A DNA stretch of 64,000 nucleotides from Pontivivens sp032464575 (GTDB taxonomy: Bacteria; Pseudomonadota; Alphaproteobacteria; Rhodobacterales; Rhodobacteraceae): assembly GCA_032464575.1 (NCBI GenBank), contig JAWDKM010000002.1, positions 639,563-703,562 on the forward strand. The letters are read 5' to 3'. The position numbers and the translations under genes are program-made. This document shows positions 36,870-45,848 of the stretch, in pieces. Position 1 is the stretch's first letter; the number at the start of each line of letters is the position of its first letter. The notes under the pieces were generated by a model that was not told where the DNA came from, did not search any database, and saw nothing but the letters and a program-made list of their open reading frames with translations.

Positions 36870-38597
36870 TTATGCGGCCGCGTCGTGCCGTCTCCGGCGC
36901 AAGGGGTTGATCAGGTCAGTGCCGCGCGCGGGAAGTGGGCGTTCCGCGCTGTCCTCGTAGCCGATCGCAAAGCGGACCCGGTTTATGCAGACTTTGGGCA
37001 TGGCATCGGCGAAGAGCTCGAACATCGCGAAGCGGTCCTCGAGCTCCGGATGCCCGGCGGCGTAGCGCAGCAGCCGGGTCGAGAGAATGTCGTAGAACGC
37101 CCGCTCGTCCAGGGCGCCGCTCCGCGCCAAGCCTGCGGAGAGAAAGCGCAGGACCGTCACGAAATGCGCCGTCTGGATGTCGTGGACGATGTAGGCGGGC
37201 GGCTTGCGCGGCAGCAGCGTGCGTATACGGGGATCCAGCCCCGCCATCTCGGGGAAGTCGCGGTCCACCAGATCGAGATCGCCCTGGAAGTCCTTGATCG
37301 CCATTCCGACCGGTACGTGGTCTTCGAGGATCACGGTGACGTTCTGCCCATGTGCGATGAAGGCGACGCCATAGCGGCTCAGGGCATGCCAGAGGGGCAC
37401 CACGGTGACATCGAAGAGGCGCGCGAGCCACTCGCCCATGTCCATGCCGGCCGCCCTGGCATGGGCCACCGCGAGCGGAGTGCCGCATGCGCCCTCATGG
37501 AACAGGGCAGCGGCCAGCACGGCACGCCGTTGCGATCCCGCCCGATGCTCCGCGGCGTCGCGCCAGATCGCACCCAGCATCTCGTGGTGCCGATAGGGCG
37601 CCTCCGGGCAGTCGGCATGGATGGGGTGCTCGTACCAGTATCCCAGCGTCTCCCGCAGCACCGTGACGCGCGCTGCAAGCAGCGGATCGCCCGCGACGAT
37701 CCCGGCGAGCCAGTCGGAGATCGCGCCGCCATGTTCTATGTACTTGCCCGGCATGCCCCGCCAGGCGGAGGTATTGAGGATCCCGAGCGACAGCTTCACG
37801 TCGTAGGGTCCTCCATACATCGGGGTCAGCGTCCGGATGCTGGGCGTGGCGAGGAAGTCCGGCCCGAACTGCCCGAGTGGAACCAGACGCCCGTCGGCGA
37901 TCTCGGCAAGGAAGGCTTGCGAGATGACGTTGTCCCACTGCCATGGGTGAACCGGGATGAGCACATGGTCGGCCGTCGCCCCTGCCTGCCGGGCCGCCGC
38001 ACGCAGCGCCTCCGTATCGTGGTTCAGTACGGCATGGAGCACATCGTCCGCGACAGCGTCCCGCGTCCGGCCGGTACGGACTGCGTCCCGCCAAGCGGCC
38101 ACCCAGAACAGCCGGATCGGTTCGCCGTATTCCGGCGCGTAGGCCGCAAGGTCCGATGCGCCCCAGCCCAGACGACCCTTGTTCGCGACCGCCTTCGGAT
38201 GGCCATCGAGCGCCGCGTGCAGACGGGCCACCGGCAGTTCGATCAAGGCCGCGGCGTCCAGATCGCCATAGAGGCGGCCCAGCTCCAGGTCCTGCCGCAG
38301 CGTGTTCGACAGCTCGCGAAGGAACGTTGCCTCCGTGGCGGGCGACATCGCGAATTCCGCACGCGCATCGACGACGAACCGCAGGGGGCAGGGCGGGCCC
38401 TCATCGGTCCGGAGGCTTTCGGGCGCGATGTCGAGATTGCTCCAGATCCGCCGCTCCGCCCGAAAGCGGTACGTTGCCCCCGATGCGAGCCGCAGTTCGA
38501 ACTGCCCCTCGCCGACGGGGTTCAAAAGCTCCTCCCAAGTCATCTCGCTGATCATCTTCGCCAGTAGCCGCCGCCGCGCCGCGTCGAACGCCGTCAC
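36870..38597 (-). CDS. NIS siderophore synthetase, IucC/RhbF type
   Basis: This 575-residue IucA/IucC-family synthetase joins a carboxylate (citrate or its amide) to an amine by ATP-dependent adenylation, the last condensation of a hydroxamate siderophore. Motifs include GHPKAVANKGRLGWGASDLA, IPVHPWQWDNVI, SIRTLTPMYGG and HGQNVTVILEDHVP. The GHPK-NKGR pattern suits the IucC/RhbF/AlcC subgroup. A C-terminal FhuF-like domain is not present at this length. The start at 38597 overlaps the stop of the acyltransferase gene (ATGA). Confidence 0.9.
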   Translation of the reverse strand: MTAFDAARRRLLAKMISEMTWEELLNPVGEGQFELRLASGATYRFRAERRIWSNLDIAPESLRTDEGPPCPLRFVVDARAEFAMSPATEATFLRELSNTLRQDLELGRLYGDLDAAALIELPVARLHAALDGHPKAVANKGRLGWGASDLAAYAPEYGEPIRLFWVAAWRDAVRTGRTRDAVADDVLHAVLNHDTEALRAAARQAGATADHVLIPVHPWQWDNVISQAFLAEIADGRLVPLGQFGPDFLATPSIRTLTPMYGGPYDVKLSLGILNTSAWRGMPGKYIEHGGAISDWLAGIVAGDPLLAARVTVLRETLGYWYEHPIHADCPEAPYRHHEMLGAIWRDAAEHRAGSQRRAVLAAALFHEGACGTPLAVAHARAAGMDMGEWLARLFDVTVVPLWHALSRYGVAFIAHGQNVTVILEDHVPVGMAIKDFQGDLDLVDRDFPEMAGLDPRIRTLLPRKPPAYIVHDIQTAHFVTVLRFLSAGLARSGALDERAFYDILSTRLLRYAAGHPELEDRFAMFELFADAMPKVCINRVRFAIGYEDSAERPLPARGTDLINPLRRRRHDAAA

Positions 38598-39478
38598 AGC
38601 GGCACCCGCGCGAAGAAGGCGTCCCGGTGGCAGTGCATGAGGGCCGATCTCTTGTGCGGGAAATCGAACTCCTTGATCTTCGTGTAGGCCATTGCGTCCG
38701 CGTAGCGCAGCAGTTTCGCGTTATCGACGCGCGGCTCCCCGACGACGAGATCCGTCATCGGGCAGTCGAGGAAGAGGTAGTGGGTCAGCGCCCGGATCCA
38801 CGCGGATGTCTTGCGCCGACCGAGATGCCTTGCCTCCCCGATCAGGCCGTGCCAGCCGCGATCCCAGGGGCCGGCGTCGTAATATGCGCCCAGCCGGTCC
38901 TCGCGCGCCCAGTAGATCTCGAAATAACCCACGGGCTGGCCGTCATAGCAGCCGATGACCGAGAGGTTGTGGGGATCGGAAAGGCGCCTTTCCAGGAAGG
39001 CGCGGAGCTCGTCCTTCGACTTGTCCTCCTCCCAGAAGTAGGCGACGCGCGGATCGTTCTGCCAGCGGTGAAAGATGTCGAGGTCCCGCTCCACCTCCAC
39101 GACACGGAACGACACCGTGACGGACGCATCGACAAACCGCTTTTCGTAGACGGTTCCGGTCGGGTTCGGCGGCCGAAGAGGATGATCGCGTCCGTCGGCC
39201 CCCCCGACCGGGGTCGTCGCCTGCCTCTGCGCGTGGGGATGTTTCAGCCACAGCTGCGCATGTTGATAGAAGCCAGCACGGTAAACGACCGGGGCGCCGT
39301 TTGCGATGTGAACGTAGCCCGGGCGGCGCGGGCTCTCGCGGACCTCTGCCGGATCGATGGGCAGTTCCAAGGTCTGGAGAGCCGGGTCCGCGGACAGGCG
39401 CGCCTCGATCCAGTCGGCAAGCGCGCGCGGTTCGTGCAGTGAAAGAGGGGCGGTGAGGTCGGAAACGGTCGCGATCAT
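38594..39478 (-). CDS. IucB/RhbD-type GNAT N-acyltransferase for siderophore
   Basis: This 294-residue protein has an N-terminal extension of about 110 residues and a C-terminal GNAT domain (from RVVEVERDLDIFHRWQNDPR). Conserved IucB-type segments are RVAYFWEEDKSKDEL, GQPVGYFEIYWAREDRLGAY and WHGLIGEARHLGRRKTSAWI. It would acetylate the hydroxylamine of N-hydroxy-lysine or N-hydroxy-diamine. It overlaps both neighbouring synthetase genes by 4 bp (ATGA), so the three form one operon. Confidence 0.9.
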   Translation of the reverse strand: MIATVSDLTAPLSLHEPRALADWIEARLSADPALQTLELPIDPAEVRESPRRPGYVHIANGAPVVYRAGFYQHAQLWLKHPHAQRQATTPVGGADGRDHPLRPPNPTGTVYEKRFVDASVTVSFRVVEVERDLDIFHRWQNDPRVAYFWEEDKSKDELRAFLERRLSDPHNLSVIGCYDGQPVGYFEIYWAREDRLGAYYDAGPWDRGWHGLIGEARHLGRRKTSAWIRALTHYLFLDCPMTDLVVGEPRVDNAKLLRYADAMAYTKIKEFDFPHKRSALMHCHRDAFFARVPL

Positions 39479-41118
39479 GCTTCGATGGTCTCCAGAACGG
39501 GATTTGGAAGGTCGAAAAAGGCGGCAAGCTGCCCGCGCGCATCGCCGTCCGCCTCGTTCACACCGCTGCGGCTCGTGGCGAAATTGCCCTTGCAGGTCAG
39601 CGTCGGGCGCGTCAGGAGGCGTATGTAAGGGGTGGGATCACCAGGGGTCCGACTGCGCTCGCGCTCTAGGAACCGGCGCCAGATCGACAGCAGGTCCTCC
39701 TCCTGCGCGAGGCCATCAAGTACGAGGGTCGACAGCGTGTTCAGCACGCTGTTCACCACGACGTAATAGATGAGCAGACCATCGCCCAACTCAGTGTTCA
39801 CGACGTTCTCGGTCCCCTCGCCGATACCGGGACAGGCGGCGGCCAGCGTGTCGTGGAAGGTGTCGAGGTGACCTGTACCCTGGCAATCGCGGACCCAGAC
39901 GGCACTCGGCCAGCCGTCCGAAAGGCCGATCATCAGGTTCTGCTGGTGCGCGCCGAAGAGCAGGCCGTAACGGGCCCGAAGCTCGATCAGCGGTTGGATG
40001 GCCACGTCGAGAAAGCGCTCGAACCAGATGCGAGCCGCATCCTGTCCCAGACCCGCAACGATCTCGCCAAGCGGCGATGGGCCGCCGGGCCGCGCTTCGC
40101 AGAGTGCGGCGAGCAGGACAGGCCCCCTGGCGTCGGCATCGCGGAACGGATTGTCGCGCAGCACCACCATGCTCGCATCGACGACACCGTCCGCCGTCCC
40201 CAGTGCCGCGTAGCCGGGTTCGCCCAACACGTGCAGATCGGGAAACGCCCGCCCGATCTGGGACCCCATGTCGGACTGCAGTAAGTCCGAGACATGCACG
40301 CCGCGTCGGACCTCGCGCAGCGACAGATCCCGTACCGAATTGGTGAGCTTCACGCTCAACGAGGTCTTGACCATGTAGGGCGCGTGCCACGCATGCAGGC
40401 TGCGCATGGACGAGGTCGCCGCCCAGCCGGACCGCCCATACCCCAGGTCCCAAAGCGCGTTCTGCTCGAACATGCGCGCGACGTCGGGCCGCCGCCGCAG
40501 GCGCTGGGCCTGCCAAGGGTGCCATGGCAGCGGAACTGCGTCCGCGGGAACGGACCCCAGATCCGCACGCGCCAGAAGACGCAGCAGGTCGGCCGAGCCG
40601 GGGCCGAGCGTCAGCATCTCCGGCCGTGCGGCGACCCACCGCAACGCAAAGCGTCCTTCATGTTCCGGCGCATAGCGCACGGCATCCTCCGCCGACATCT
40701 TGTCGCGGCTGCGGGGATTGGGATGGAACGGATGGCCGGCCTTCAATGCCTGCTCGGCGGCGATGAAGTTCCAGCCCGTCGCGTCTCGCCGCTGTGGTGG
40801 AGCGCGACGAATGGCTGCGAGACTGTCCAGCACACGATCGAGGAACGGTCCGCCGGCCTGTCCCGCAAGTTGGGCGAGCAGGGTTTCGACGTCAACCGCT
40901 TTCCAGCCGTCAGGTGCGCGCCAGTGCAACGTTCCGTCGAAGAGCTGACGCAGGCGGCTCGTGGCCCGAAGGCCCGCCCGCACCTCGCGACCGGACGGAT
41001 CGCGGAAGGTGATGGACCCGCTGTTCCGGGCGGTTTCGCGCAGCCAGCCCTCTCGAAGCGCGGAGTTCAGGAAAGCGTCGAGCGCGGGGAGATCCCCGTC
41101 GGCCTGACGTGGAGCCAT
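39475..41118 (-). CDS. NIS siderophore synthetase, IucA/RhbC type
   Basis: This 547-residue IucA/IucC-family synthetase is the first gene of the iucA-B-C-like operon. Motifs are AGHPFHPNPRSRDKMSAEDA, LPWHPWQAQRLRR, VKTSLSVKLTNSVRDLSLRE and FGAHQQNLMIGLSDG. The SVKLTNSVRDL block is typical of the IucA/RhbC subgroup, which makes the first amide bond on citrate. The ATG at 41118 has GAAGGAC about 10 bp upstream; a longer frame upstream begins with unrelated sequence. The start faces a divergent exporter gene 99 bp away. Confidence 0.9.
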   Translation of the reverse strand: MAPRQADGDLPALDAFLNSALREGWLRETARNSGSITFRDPSGREVRAGLRATSRLRQLFDGTLHWRAPDGWKAVDVETLLAQLAGQAGGPFLDRVLDSLAAIRRAPPQRRDATGWNFIAAEQALKAGHPFHPNPRSRDKMSAEDAVRYAPEHEGRFALRWVAARPEMLTLGPGSADLLRLLARADLGSVPADAVPLPWHPWQAQRLRRRPDVARMFEQNALWDLGYGRSGWAATSSMRSLHAWHAPYMVKTSLSVKLTNSVRDLSLREVRRGVHVSDLLQSDMGSQIGRAFPDLHVLGEPGYAALGTADGVVDASMVVLRDNPFRDADARGPVLLAALCEARPGGPSPLGEIVAGLGQDAARIWFERFLDVAIQPLIELRARYGLLFGAHQQNLMIGLSDGWPSAVWVRDCQGTGHLDTFHDTLAAACPGIGEGTENVVNTELGDGLLIYYVVVNSVLNTLSTLVLDGLAQEEDLLSIWRRFLERERSRTPGDPTPYIRLLTRPTLTCKGNFATSRSGVNEADGDARGQLAAFFDLPNPVLETIEA

Positions 41119-41182
41119 AATCGGATGTCCTTCAACCCTAGCGGCTATCAGTCGACATCGACTCTCGCTATACAGGTGATAT

Positions 41183-41197
41183 TGACTAATTTGCTCA
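41183..41197. promoter_or_regulatory. Candidate RirA-type iron-responsive operator (TGA-N9-TCA)
   Basis: TGA at 41183-41185 and TCA at 41195-41197 are separated by exactly 9 nt (CTAATTTGC), matching the IRO-box consensus reported for RirA in rhizobia. It lies in the 98-bp divergent space between the synthetase operon and the exporter gene, where an iron regulator would act on both. A single short match can occur by chance. Confidence 0.45.
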
Positions 41198-41216
41198 GGA
41201 ATTGCAACACAGCGCC

Positions 41217-42305
41217 ATGAAGGTTTCGTTCTTCCTGCCGGCCCTGGCCGGTCATGCCTTTCAACAGACCGCGCTGATCGGGATGCTTCCCGTTTTGTCT
41301 CAAGAGCTTGGCCTCTCACAAACCCGAATCGGTTGGGCCGTTGCGGCAGGCATGGCCGCCGCGGCCGTGGCGCTGCCCTTCCTGGGGCGTCTGGGTGGAC
41401 AGGTGGTGCTTCTCGGGGGGCTGATCGGGCTTTTGTCGGCAAATGTCGCGCTCATCGCCCTCATCGGTGCGCCGGACGGGGTCATGGTGCCCACGGTGGC
41501 GTTGGGGGCGCTGATCGCGGTTCGCTCGATACAGGGCATCTCGGCGGCTGGGCTTATCATGCTCGCGCAGCAGGCAAGCGTCCGGCGACACGGAACAACC
41601 GGAGTTCTGGGCAAGGTCCAGTCGATGGGCGGCGTCGGCCGTATCCTCGGTGCGGTGCTCATAGGCCCGCTGACCGCCGTGTCGCCGCTGCTCCCGCTGC
41701 TGCCGGCTGCGATCGGCACCAGCATCAGCCTCGCTCTCGTCCGGCGGGCGGCGCTCCCGCCGCTTCGCCGGACCATCCGGCCGCCGCGCCTTGTCGCGTT
41801 CCGGGCAACGATCCTCACCCAGGTGGCCGTCGGCACCTCCCAGATCGGTCTGGCGCCACTTCTCGGCGCGCGGCTGGCCGACGGGGCCGTCGGCGCGACG
41901 GCGCTGGCAGGAATATGCCTGGCCTGTGCAAATCTGGGTCTGCTGCTGGCGCTACGGCTCGTCGCGCCGCGGGCGCGGCGGCCCCATGCCCGATACGCCG
42001 CCTTGTGCCTTGCCTTGGCTGCGGGCGCGGTCCCGTTCGCCGACAGCCTGCTCGTGTTTGCAGGCCTCAGCCTGCTCATCGGCGGCAGCACGGCGTTGCT
42101 ATTCACGCTCTCCCTTTCCGATCTCATGACCCGCGAGGATTATGCCCAGCTTCAGGTCACCGGCTGGAACGGTGCGATCCAGATCGCATCGCTGGCTGCT
42201 GGAGTCGCCCTCGGCGCCGCTCTCGTTGCGGTATCGCCTGCGGCTCCCTTCGCCCTCGCGGCCCTTTCAGGTGTCGCGCTGGCTGTCTCACCACCGACAT
42301 CCTGA
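41217..42305 (+). CDS. MFS transporter, probable siderophore exporter
   Basis: This roughly 362-residue major facilitator protein has about ten to twelve helices. It opens MKVSFFLPALAGHAFQQTAL, with GWAVAAGMAAAAVALPFLG nearby. It is divergent from the synthetase operon and 12 bp upstream of the N-monooxygenase gene, so export of the finished siderophore is the likely role. The ATG at 41217 is preferred over a TTG at 41202, which has almost no space after AGGA. Substrate is inferred from context only. Confidence 0.8.
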   Translation: MKVSFFLPALAGHAFQQTALIGMLPVLSQELGLSQTRIGWAVAAGMAAAAVALPFLGRLGGQVVLLGGLIGLLSANVALIALIGAPDGVMVPTVALGALIAVRSIQGISAAGLIMLAQQASVRRHGTTGVLGKVQSMGGVGRILGAVLIGPLTAVSPLLPLLPAAIGTSISLALVRRAALPPLRRTIRPPRLVAFRATILTQVAVGTSQIGLAPLLGARLADGAVGATALAGICLACANLGLLLALRLVAPRARRPHARYAALCLALAAGAVPFADSLLVFAGLSLLIGGSTALLFTLSLSDLMTREDYAQLQVTGWNGAIQIASLAAGVALGAALVAVSPAAPFALAALSGVALAVSPPTS

Positions 42306-42317
42306 AGGACCTCAAAA

Positions 42318-43622
42318 ATGGCTCCCATTTCCGTTTCGACGCATCTTGCCGGCATTGGTGTCGGCCCCTTCAACCTCAGCGTCGCCGCGTTGGCCGACGA
42401 GGTCGCAGACCTCGAGACGCTGTTTTTCGAACGAAAGCCCGCATTCGACTGGCATCCGGGCCTCGACCTTGCCTCGAGCGTCATGCAGACCTCGTTCCTG
42501 AAGGACCTCGTCACCCCCGTCCTGCCGACCAGCCGCTGGAGTTTCCTGAACTTTCTGGTCTCGCGGGACCGCTTCTACGACTTCATGGCGGGGCGCTTCG
42601 GAACCGTGACGCGGACCGAATTCACCGAGTACATGGCCTGGGTGGCGTCCAACCTGGCGCATTGCCGTTTCGGCTGCGCGGTCGAAGAGGTCGGGATGGC
42701 GGATGACGGCTTCCTCCTGAAGAAGTCCGACGGCACATGCGTGACGGCGAGGGCCCTGTCCGTCGGGACCGGTCCGCGAAAGCACATACCCGCGTTCGCC
42801 CCGGACGATCCGAACTGCTTCCACGGCATCGACTACCTGCAGAACATGCCCAGGGCCTCGGGCAAGCGTGTCGTCGTAGTCGGCGGCGGGCAGACCGGGG
42901 CCGAGATCATGCTCGACCTGCTGACGCGGGAGGATGCACCCCGGCAGCTCACGTGGCTTAGCCGTCGAAGCGCGTTCTGGCATCTGCAGGAAGGGAGTCT
43001 GGTCGACCAGATCTTCACGCCGGGCTACGCGGAGGCTTATCGGGCGCTTCCCGATCAGGTCCAGGCGGACGCCGTCGCGGAACAGAAGTACAGCAGCGAC
43101 GGGCTGACGCCGGAGACGGCGAACGACGTCTATGGCGCGCTCTACAGGCACCGGCACCTCCAACACGGCATGGACATATCCCTGCGTCCCGCGCGAACGG
43201 TCGATGCGATCGACAAGAGGTTCGGGACCTTCCGGGTCGTCGCGGAAGGGCCGGATGGCCGGCGGGAAACCTGCGAGGCCGACATCGTCGTCCTCGCGAC
43301 CGGTTTCCGGCCCGCGGTTCCGGACTGCCTCGCGCCGCTTCGCGATCGGCTTTCGGTCGGGGCGACCGGCGCGCTGTCCCTCGGGCCGGCCTATCGCGTG
43401 AACTGGGACGGACCGGTGGAGAACCCTATCTACGCCCTCAACCACGGCCGGCACTCCCACGGTATCGTAGATCCGCAGTTGAGCCTGACCGCGTGGCGAA
43501 GCGCGGTGATCCTGGAGGACCTGACCGGACGGCCGATCTTCGACGCCCTGCGCCGGTCGCAGCCGGGGCTCGTGGACTGGCTTTCGCTGGGGGAGGACGA
43601 CACCATCCGGCGCCGGGCATGA
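42318..43622 (+). CDS. Lysine/ornithine N-monooxygenase family (IucD/RhbE type)
   Basis: This 434-residue flavoprotein has an N-terminal FAD motif variant (HLAGIGVGPFNLSVAAL) and an NADPH-binding GGGQTGAE (VVVVGGGQTGAEIMLDLL). Typical family segments are DLASSVMQTSFLKDLVTP and SFLNFLVSRDRFYDF. The C-terminal ATGFRP is seen in VLATGFRPAVPDC. It hydroxylates the side-chain amine of lysine, ornithine or a diamine, the first step of hydroxamate siderophore synthesis. Whether the substrate is lysine (aerobactin-like) or a diamine cannot be told from motifs. Confidence 0.9.
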   Translation: MAPISVSTHLAGIGVGPFNLSVAALADEVADLETLFFERKPAFDWHPGLDLASSVMQTSFLKDLVTPVLPTSRWSFLNFLVSRDRFYDFMAGRFGTVTRTEFTEYMAWVASNLAHCRFGCAVEEVGMADDGFLLKKSDGTCVTARALSVGTGPRKHIPAFAPDDPNCFHGIDYLQNMPRASGKRVVVVGGGQTGAEIMLDLLTREDAPRQLTWLSRRSAFWHLQEGSLVDQIFTPGYAEAYRALPDQVQADAVAEQKYSSDGLTPETANDVYGALYRHRHLQHGMDISLRPARTVDAIDKRFGTFRVVAEGPDGRRETCEADIVVLATGFRPAVPDCLAPLRDRLSVGATGALSLGPAYRVNWDGPVENPIYALNHGRHSHGIVDPQLSLTAWRSAVILEDLTGRPIFDALRRSQPGLVDWLSLGEDDTIRRRA

Positions 43623-43628
43623 GACGTG

Positions 43629-43659
43629 CGGGCCCGGCGCGATATCCGCGCCGGACCCG
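43629..43659. terminator. Strong hairpin between convergent monooxygenase and receptor genes
   Basis: GGGCCCGGCGCG and CGCGCCGGACCC pair with one mismatch around the loop ATATC, plus an extra C-G pair at the base. It sits 6 bp after the monooxygenase stop and 24 bp after the receptor stop on the other strand. No T run is present on either side. Confidence 0.65.
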
Positions 43660-43682
43660 CGGATGCAGGCAGAGGCGAGCCG

Positions 43683-45848
43683 CTAGAACGTCGCGCTGTA
43701 GCCGAGCGAGAAGCGCCGCCCTTCATCCGCCACGTAGACGCCATCTCCGGTCAGTGGATCGGTCCGCACGCTCGAGGCCGTATTGTTGTCCTGCTGGCGG
43801 TCGAACAGGTTCGAGATGCCGAAGGTGACGTCACCCGGACCCACCGGGTACGCGCCGCCGAAGTTCACCGTCACCATCTGGTCGAGTTCGGGCTCGTCCC
43901 CCTCGTCCCGTCCCGAGGCGTAGACGACCTCGCCGAGCAGGCTGGCACCGTTCGCGAAGAGGTAGTCGGTCGAGAGAGTGGCCGTGAAGGGTGCTGGGAT
44001 CCGGTTGTTGGGCAGCGGGGTTTCGACGGACCCGTCGTCGTCATCGTCGAACTCGCCTTCGATATAGGCCAGCTCCGCGCCGAGCAGCCAGGTTGGCCGG
44101 ACCGCATAGCTCAGGCTGATCTCGGCGCCGTAGATCTCCTCCTTCTGCTGGCTGAGCTCGTTCGTCGTCGAATCGAACGTGACGCCCTCGTCGGAGGTCG
44201 AGAAGAACACCGATGCATCCACCGAGACTGCGGCCTGGTCGTAGCGCAGGCCGACCTGATAGGTGTCGACGATCTGCGCGTCGGGCTCGATGTCCTCGAA
44301 CGAGAGCGTCTGACCCGGTGCAAGCGCCAGGGCGCCGGGCAGAACGGCGCGGCGGGTGAACGCCCCGACATCGGGGACGGAGAAGCCCTGGGAAAACCCG
44401 CCGTAGATGTCGATGGTGTCGGTCGCCTCGAACACCAGGCCGACATTGCCGACGATGGCATCGTAGTCGAAGTCCCCGCCCTCGACGTCCAGAGCCGGCA
44501 GCGCGAGGGTACCGCCCGCACCGAGCTGTGCCGCATCGGGCCGCACGAAGTCCTCGACCGTCAGATCGAACCGTTCCGCGCGCACCCCGCCGCTGAACGT
44601 CAGCCGGTTGCCGATGGGCGCCTCCAGTTGCACGAAGGCGGCGAAACTGTCCTGCTCCATTGGGGCGATGATCGGCGTGCCGTCGATCAGCTCCTGTTCC
44701 ACGTCGTCGCGCGCGTAGTCGAGGCCCCATGTCAGGCCCGCGCCGGACAGCACGCGGTCCAACGGTGTCCGAACCGTAACGGAGGCGCCGTAGGTCGTGG
44801 TGAAGAGTTCCGTCTGGGCGTCGTCACGCTGCGTGATGCTGCCGGGGCCGGTCGTGTAGTAGAGCGTGTTCTGCGGTCCGGGCTCCGCAAACGCCGCGCG
44901 GCGGTCGACATCGGTCACGAAGGCGGAAAGCTCGACTTCGCCCACCGGGGTGTCGGAGTGGGTGTAGCGCACACTCGCGCTTTGCCCTTCGTCACGCACG
45001 GGCTCGCCGTTGTAGGGGCGATCCGTGAGACTGACGGGATCCGTTCCGTAGTCGGCGAAGAAGTCGATGTCCTGCTCCAGTTCGTAGGCATCGAGCCTGA
45101 GACGCAGGTCGCGCGCGCCGCGCTGCCATGTCAGCGTGCTTCCCAGCGTGTAGCGCTCGAGGTTGTCGGCATTTCCCTGCCCAACGATCGGGTCGGACGG
45201 GATCCGCTCCCCATCGCCGTCGAAGCGGTTGTCGACGTCGCGACCCGATGCCTCGACCCGGATCCCGAATGCGCCGAACTGCGCATCCTGCGCGACGAAG
45301 AGGTCGGCGGCGCGGCTGTCGCTCTCCGACTGGGTGCTCAGACGCCCCGATATCGTGGTGCGGGGACCGGCATCCGGGCTCGACGTCACGATGTTCACGA
45401 TGCCGCCCGTGGCGCCGTTTCCGAAGCGCGCGGTGGAGCCCTTCACGACCTCGATCCGCTCGATCGAGTTGGGATCGATAGTCGAGAACTCGCGGTCGAA
45501 GCCCCTGAGCTCGGACGTGCGCGCGACGCCGTCGATCAGGATCTGGGTGTTGCGGCCGCGCAGTGTCTGGCTTGCCCCGCCGATCGTTCCGTTGGAGGGC
45601 GCGAGGCCGGGCACCAGATCGCCGAGCACGTCCGCGAGGTCCCGCCCCTGGCGGACCCGTTGACGGACCTGTTCGCCGTCGATCACCTGCACCGCACCCG
45701 GTATCGAGCTCTCGGTCCCTCCGGTGCGCAGCGCCTGGATGACGACCTCGTCCAGCAGGACCGGTTCGTCGCCGACCTGCGCGACAGCAGATGTCGTGCC
45801 CCACAGCACGGCGAGCGCGGTCGCGCGCGCGCCTTGAAATCGCGTCAT
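43683..45848 (-). CDS. TonB-dependent siderophore receptor
   Basis: This 721-residue outer-membrane receptor has a signal peptide (about residues 1-24), a TonB box near LDEVVIQA, and a plug domain. The plug includes LRGRNTQILIDGVARTSELR and SIERIEVVKGSTARFGNGAT. A 22-strand barrel follows, ending in a terminal aromatic residue (FSLGYSATF). It imports ferric siderophore using TonB. It overlaps the upstream RhtX-type permease by 4 bp and lies next to the synthesis genes, so it probably takes up the siderophore made by this cluster. Confidence 0.93.
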   Translation of the reverse strand: MTRFQGARATALAVLWGTTSAVAQVGDEPVLLDEVVIQALRTGGTESSIPGAVQVIDGEQVRQRVRQGRDLADVLGDLVPGLAPSNGTIGGASQTLRGRNTQILIDGVARTSELRGFDREFSTIDPNSIERIEVVKGSTARFGNGATGGIVNIVTSSPDAGPRTTISGRLSTQSESDSRAADLFVAQDAQFGAFGIRVEASGRDVDNRFDGDGERIPSDPIVGQGNADNLERYTLGSTLTWQRGARDLRLRLDAYELEQDIDFFADYGTDPVSLTDRPYNGEPVRDEGQSASVRYTHSDTPVGEVELSAFVTDVDRRAAFAEPGPQNTLYYTTGPGSITQRDDAQTELFTTTYGASVTVRTPLDRVLSGAGLTWGLDYARDDVEQELIDGTPIIAPMEQDSFAAFVQLEAPIGNRLTFSGGVRAERFDLTVEDFVRPDAAQLGAGGTLALPALDVEGGDFDYDAIVGNVGLVFEATDTIDIYGGFSQGFSVPDVGAFTRRAVLPGALALAPGQTLSFEDIEPDAQIVDTYQVGLRYDQAAVSVDASVFFSTSDEGVTFDSTTNELSQQKEEIYGAEISLSYAVRPTWLLGAELAYIEGEFDDDDDGSVETPLPNNRIPAPFTATLSTDYLFANGASLLGEVVYASGRDEGDEPELDQMVTVNFGGAYPVGPGDVTFGISNLFDRQQDNNTASSVRTDPLTGDGVYVADEGRRFSLGYSATF

